Of a DNA stretch of 22,350 nucleotides, positions 21,800-22,350 are shown piece after piece (position 1 is the first letter of the stretch; each line of letters starts with the position of its first letter). Source of the DNA: Chloracidobacterium sp. (GTDB taxonomy: Bacteria; Acidobacteriota; Blastocatellia; Pyrinomonadales; Pyrinomonadaceae); contig JADJWM010000010.1 in the NCBI GenBank assembly GCA_016716365.1, positions 1-22,350 on the forward strand, read 5' to 3'. The notes under the pieces were generated by a model, which saw nothing but the letters and a program-made list of their open reading frames with translations, ran no database searches and was not told the DNA's origin. Position numbers and translations under genes: made by a program.

Positions 21800-22057
21800 A
21801 TCGGAAACCTCGCAAAGCGTACTGAAATTCCTTCCGGAACCCCACACCGATTTCATTTTTGCCGTGACGGCGGAGAACACGGGTTTTATCGGCTGCATCT
21901 CTTTGCTTCTGGCTTATGCCCTCCTGATATCGAGGCTTATCGCCGGCGCGCGCGAGGCCAACGAGCGGCCCGCCATGCTGGTGATAATGGCGATCGCGAC
22001 GGCGATGTCGTTCCAGATATTCATGAATGTCGGGATGACCCTCGGCATTCTTCCGGT
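21732..22057 (+). pseudogene. rodA: RodA, middle part in shifted frame, C-terminus missing
   Basis: This frame reads A-G-Y-H-T-V-K-S-V-I-T-V-S-K-G-G-L-S-G, then F-L-P-E-P-H-T-D-F-I-F-A-V, the SEDS signature, and helices up to F-Q-I-F-M-N-V-G-M-T-L-G-I-L-P-V. In RodA the next residues should be the T-G-V-P-L-P-x-x-S-Y-G-G motif and a final helix. They are absent, and after V the sequence becomes the start of a PBP1A-like protein in another frame. Total RodA retained is about 337 residues of a usual ~370. Confidence 0.88.
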
Positions 22058-22350
22058 GAGAAGCTCGGGTGGTTCGCGGCGGCCCTTGTGCTGGCACTGA
22101 CAGCCGGAGCGATGACCGGCATCCTGGCTTCATATCACCTCAATAACTCGCGGTACGCGATCGAGGTCTCGGCCCTTGCTACCTATCGCCCGCCTCAGGT
22201 GACGACCATTTACGCGGATGACGGAGAGACGGTCCTGGCCGAATTCGCGATCGAGAAGCGGATCTTGATCAGGGAACAGGACATACCGCAGAATGTCGAG
22301 GACGCCCTGATCGCCATCGAGGATTTCCGATATTACAACCACATCGGGAT
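22058..22350 (+). CDS. PBP1A-like bifunctional peptidoglycan synthase, N-terminal fragment
   Basis: The reading frame is open to the window edge, 97 codons. One membrane helix (W-F-A-A-A-L-V-L-A-L-T-A-G-A-M-T-G-I-L) is followed by Y-R-P-P-Q-V-T-T-I-Y-A-D-D-G-E, then E-F-A-I-E-K-R and A-L-I-A-I-E-D-F-R-Y-Y-N-H-I-G. The last segment is the start of the glycosyltransferase-51 domain of class A PBPs, with the catalytic-type glutamate in I-E-D. The gene's own start is not seen; the frame runs back into rodA, where the sequence is joined. The first cytoplasmic residues are therefore probably missing. Confidence 0.85.

Overview
The window reads as a chromosomal segment of a GC-rich, free-living, rod-forming diderm bacterium. 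It carries an mreBCD/PBP2/RodA elongation cluster, Pst and Pit phosphate uptake, Lon/Hsp20 quality control and a secreted YbaY-type protein. Degenerate 7-bp tandem arrays (GAGTTCC type) between genes, together with a four-helix-bundle (S23/IVS-type) gene, remind me of Acidobacteriota of the Blastocatellia/Pyrinomonadales type. That placement is inference from memory, not a computed result.

Layout. Positions 1-2703 hold a phosphate block: the 3' end of pstB, phoU, a DUF47 PhoU-like gene and a PiT phosphate permease. Positions 2805-4244 hold nadA and a small [4Fe-4S] ferredoxin. A secreted protein with two tandem YbaY-like domains (4305-5903) converges on a small Rieske protein on the minus strand (5923-6342). 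Positions 6499-9936 hold a two-CBS-domain protein, an Hsp20 chaperone and Lon protease.

Positions about 9940-15900 form an accessory island that is visibly more AT-rich than its surroundings. It starts with about 0.9 kb without genes. An IS110-family transposase (11032-11988) follows. The leader just before it folds into two tiered stem-loops with internal loops, which is the expected layout of an IS110 bridge RNA. Next is a four-gene, same-strand cassette: an EcoRI-type adenine methyltransferase, a 90-aa unknown, a DUF262 protein with a C-terminal HNH domain, and a 205-aa unknown. This looks like a restriction-modification or related defence operon. The nuclease gene is interrupted in the middle of its HNH domain, and an apparent remnant of its tail survives in the +1 frame. 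About 0.7 kb of mosaic repeats closes the island.

Positions 15927-22350 hold the elongasome: mreB, mreC, a four-helix-bundle gene, mreD, mrdA (PBP2), rodA and the start of a PBP1A-like gene. MreB, MreC and MreD form the scaffold, PBP2 and RodA are the transpeptidase/glycosyltransferase pair, and PBP1A is a bifunctional synthase. The genes are separated by heptamer arrays in inverted pairs, and the four-helix-bundle gene lies inside one such pair. mrdA and rodA each carry a frameshift, and rodA is joined to PBP1A without its own C-terminus. These lesions could be real or could be assembly errors; the sequence alone cannot decide.
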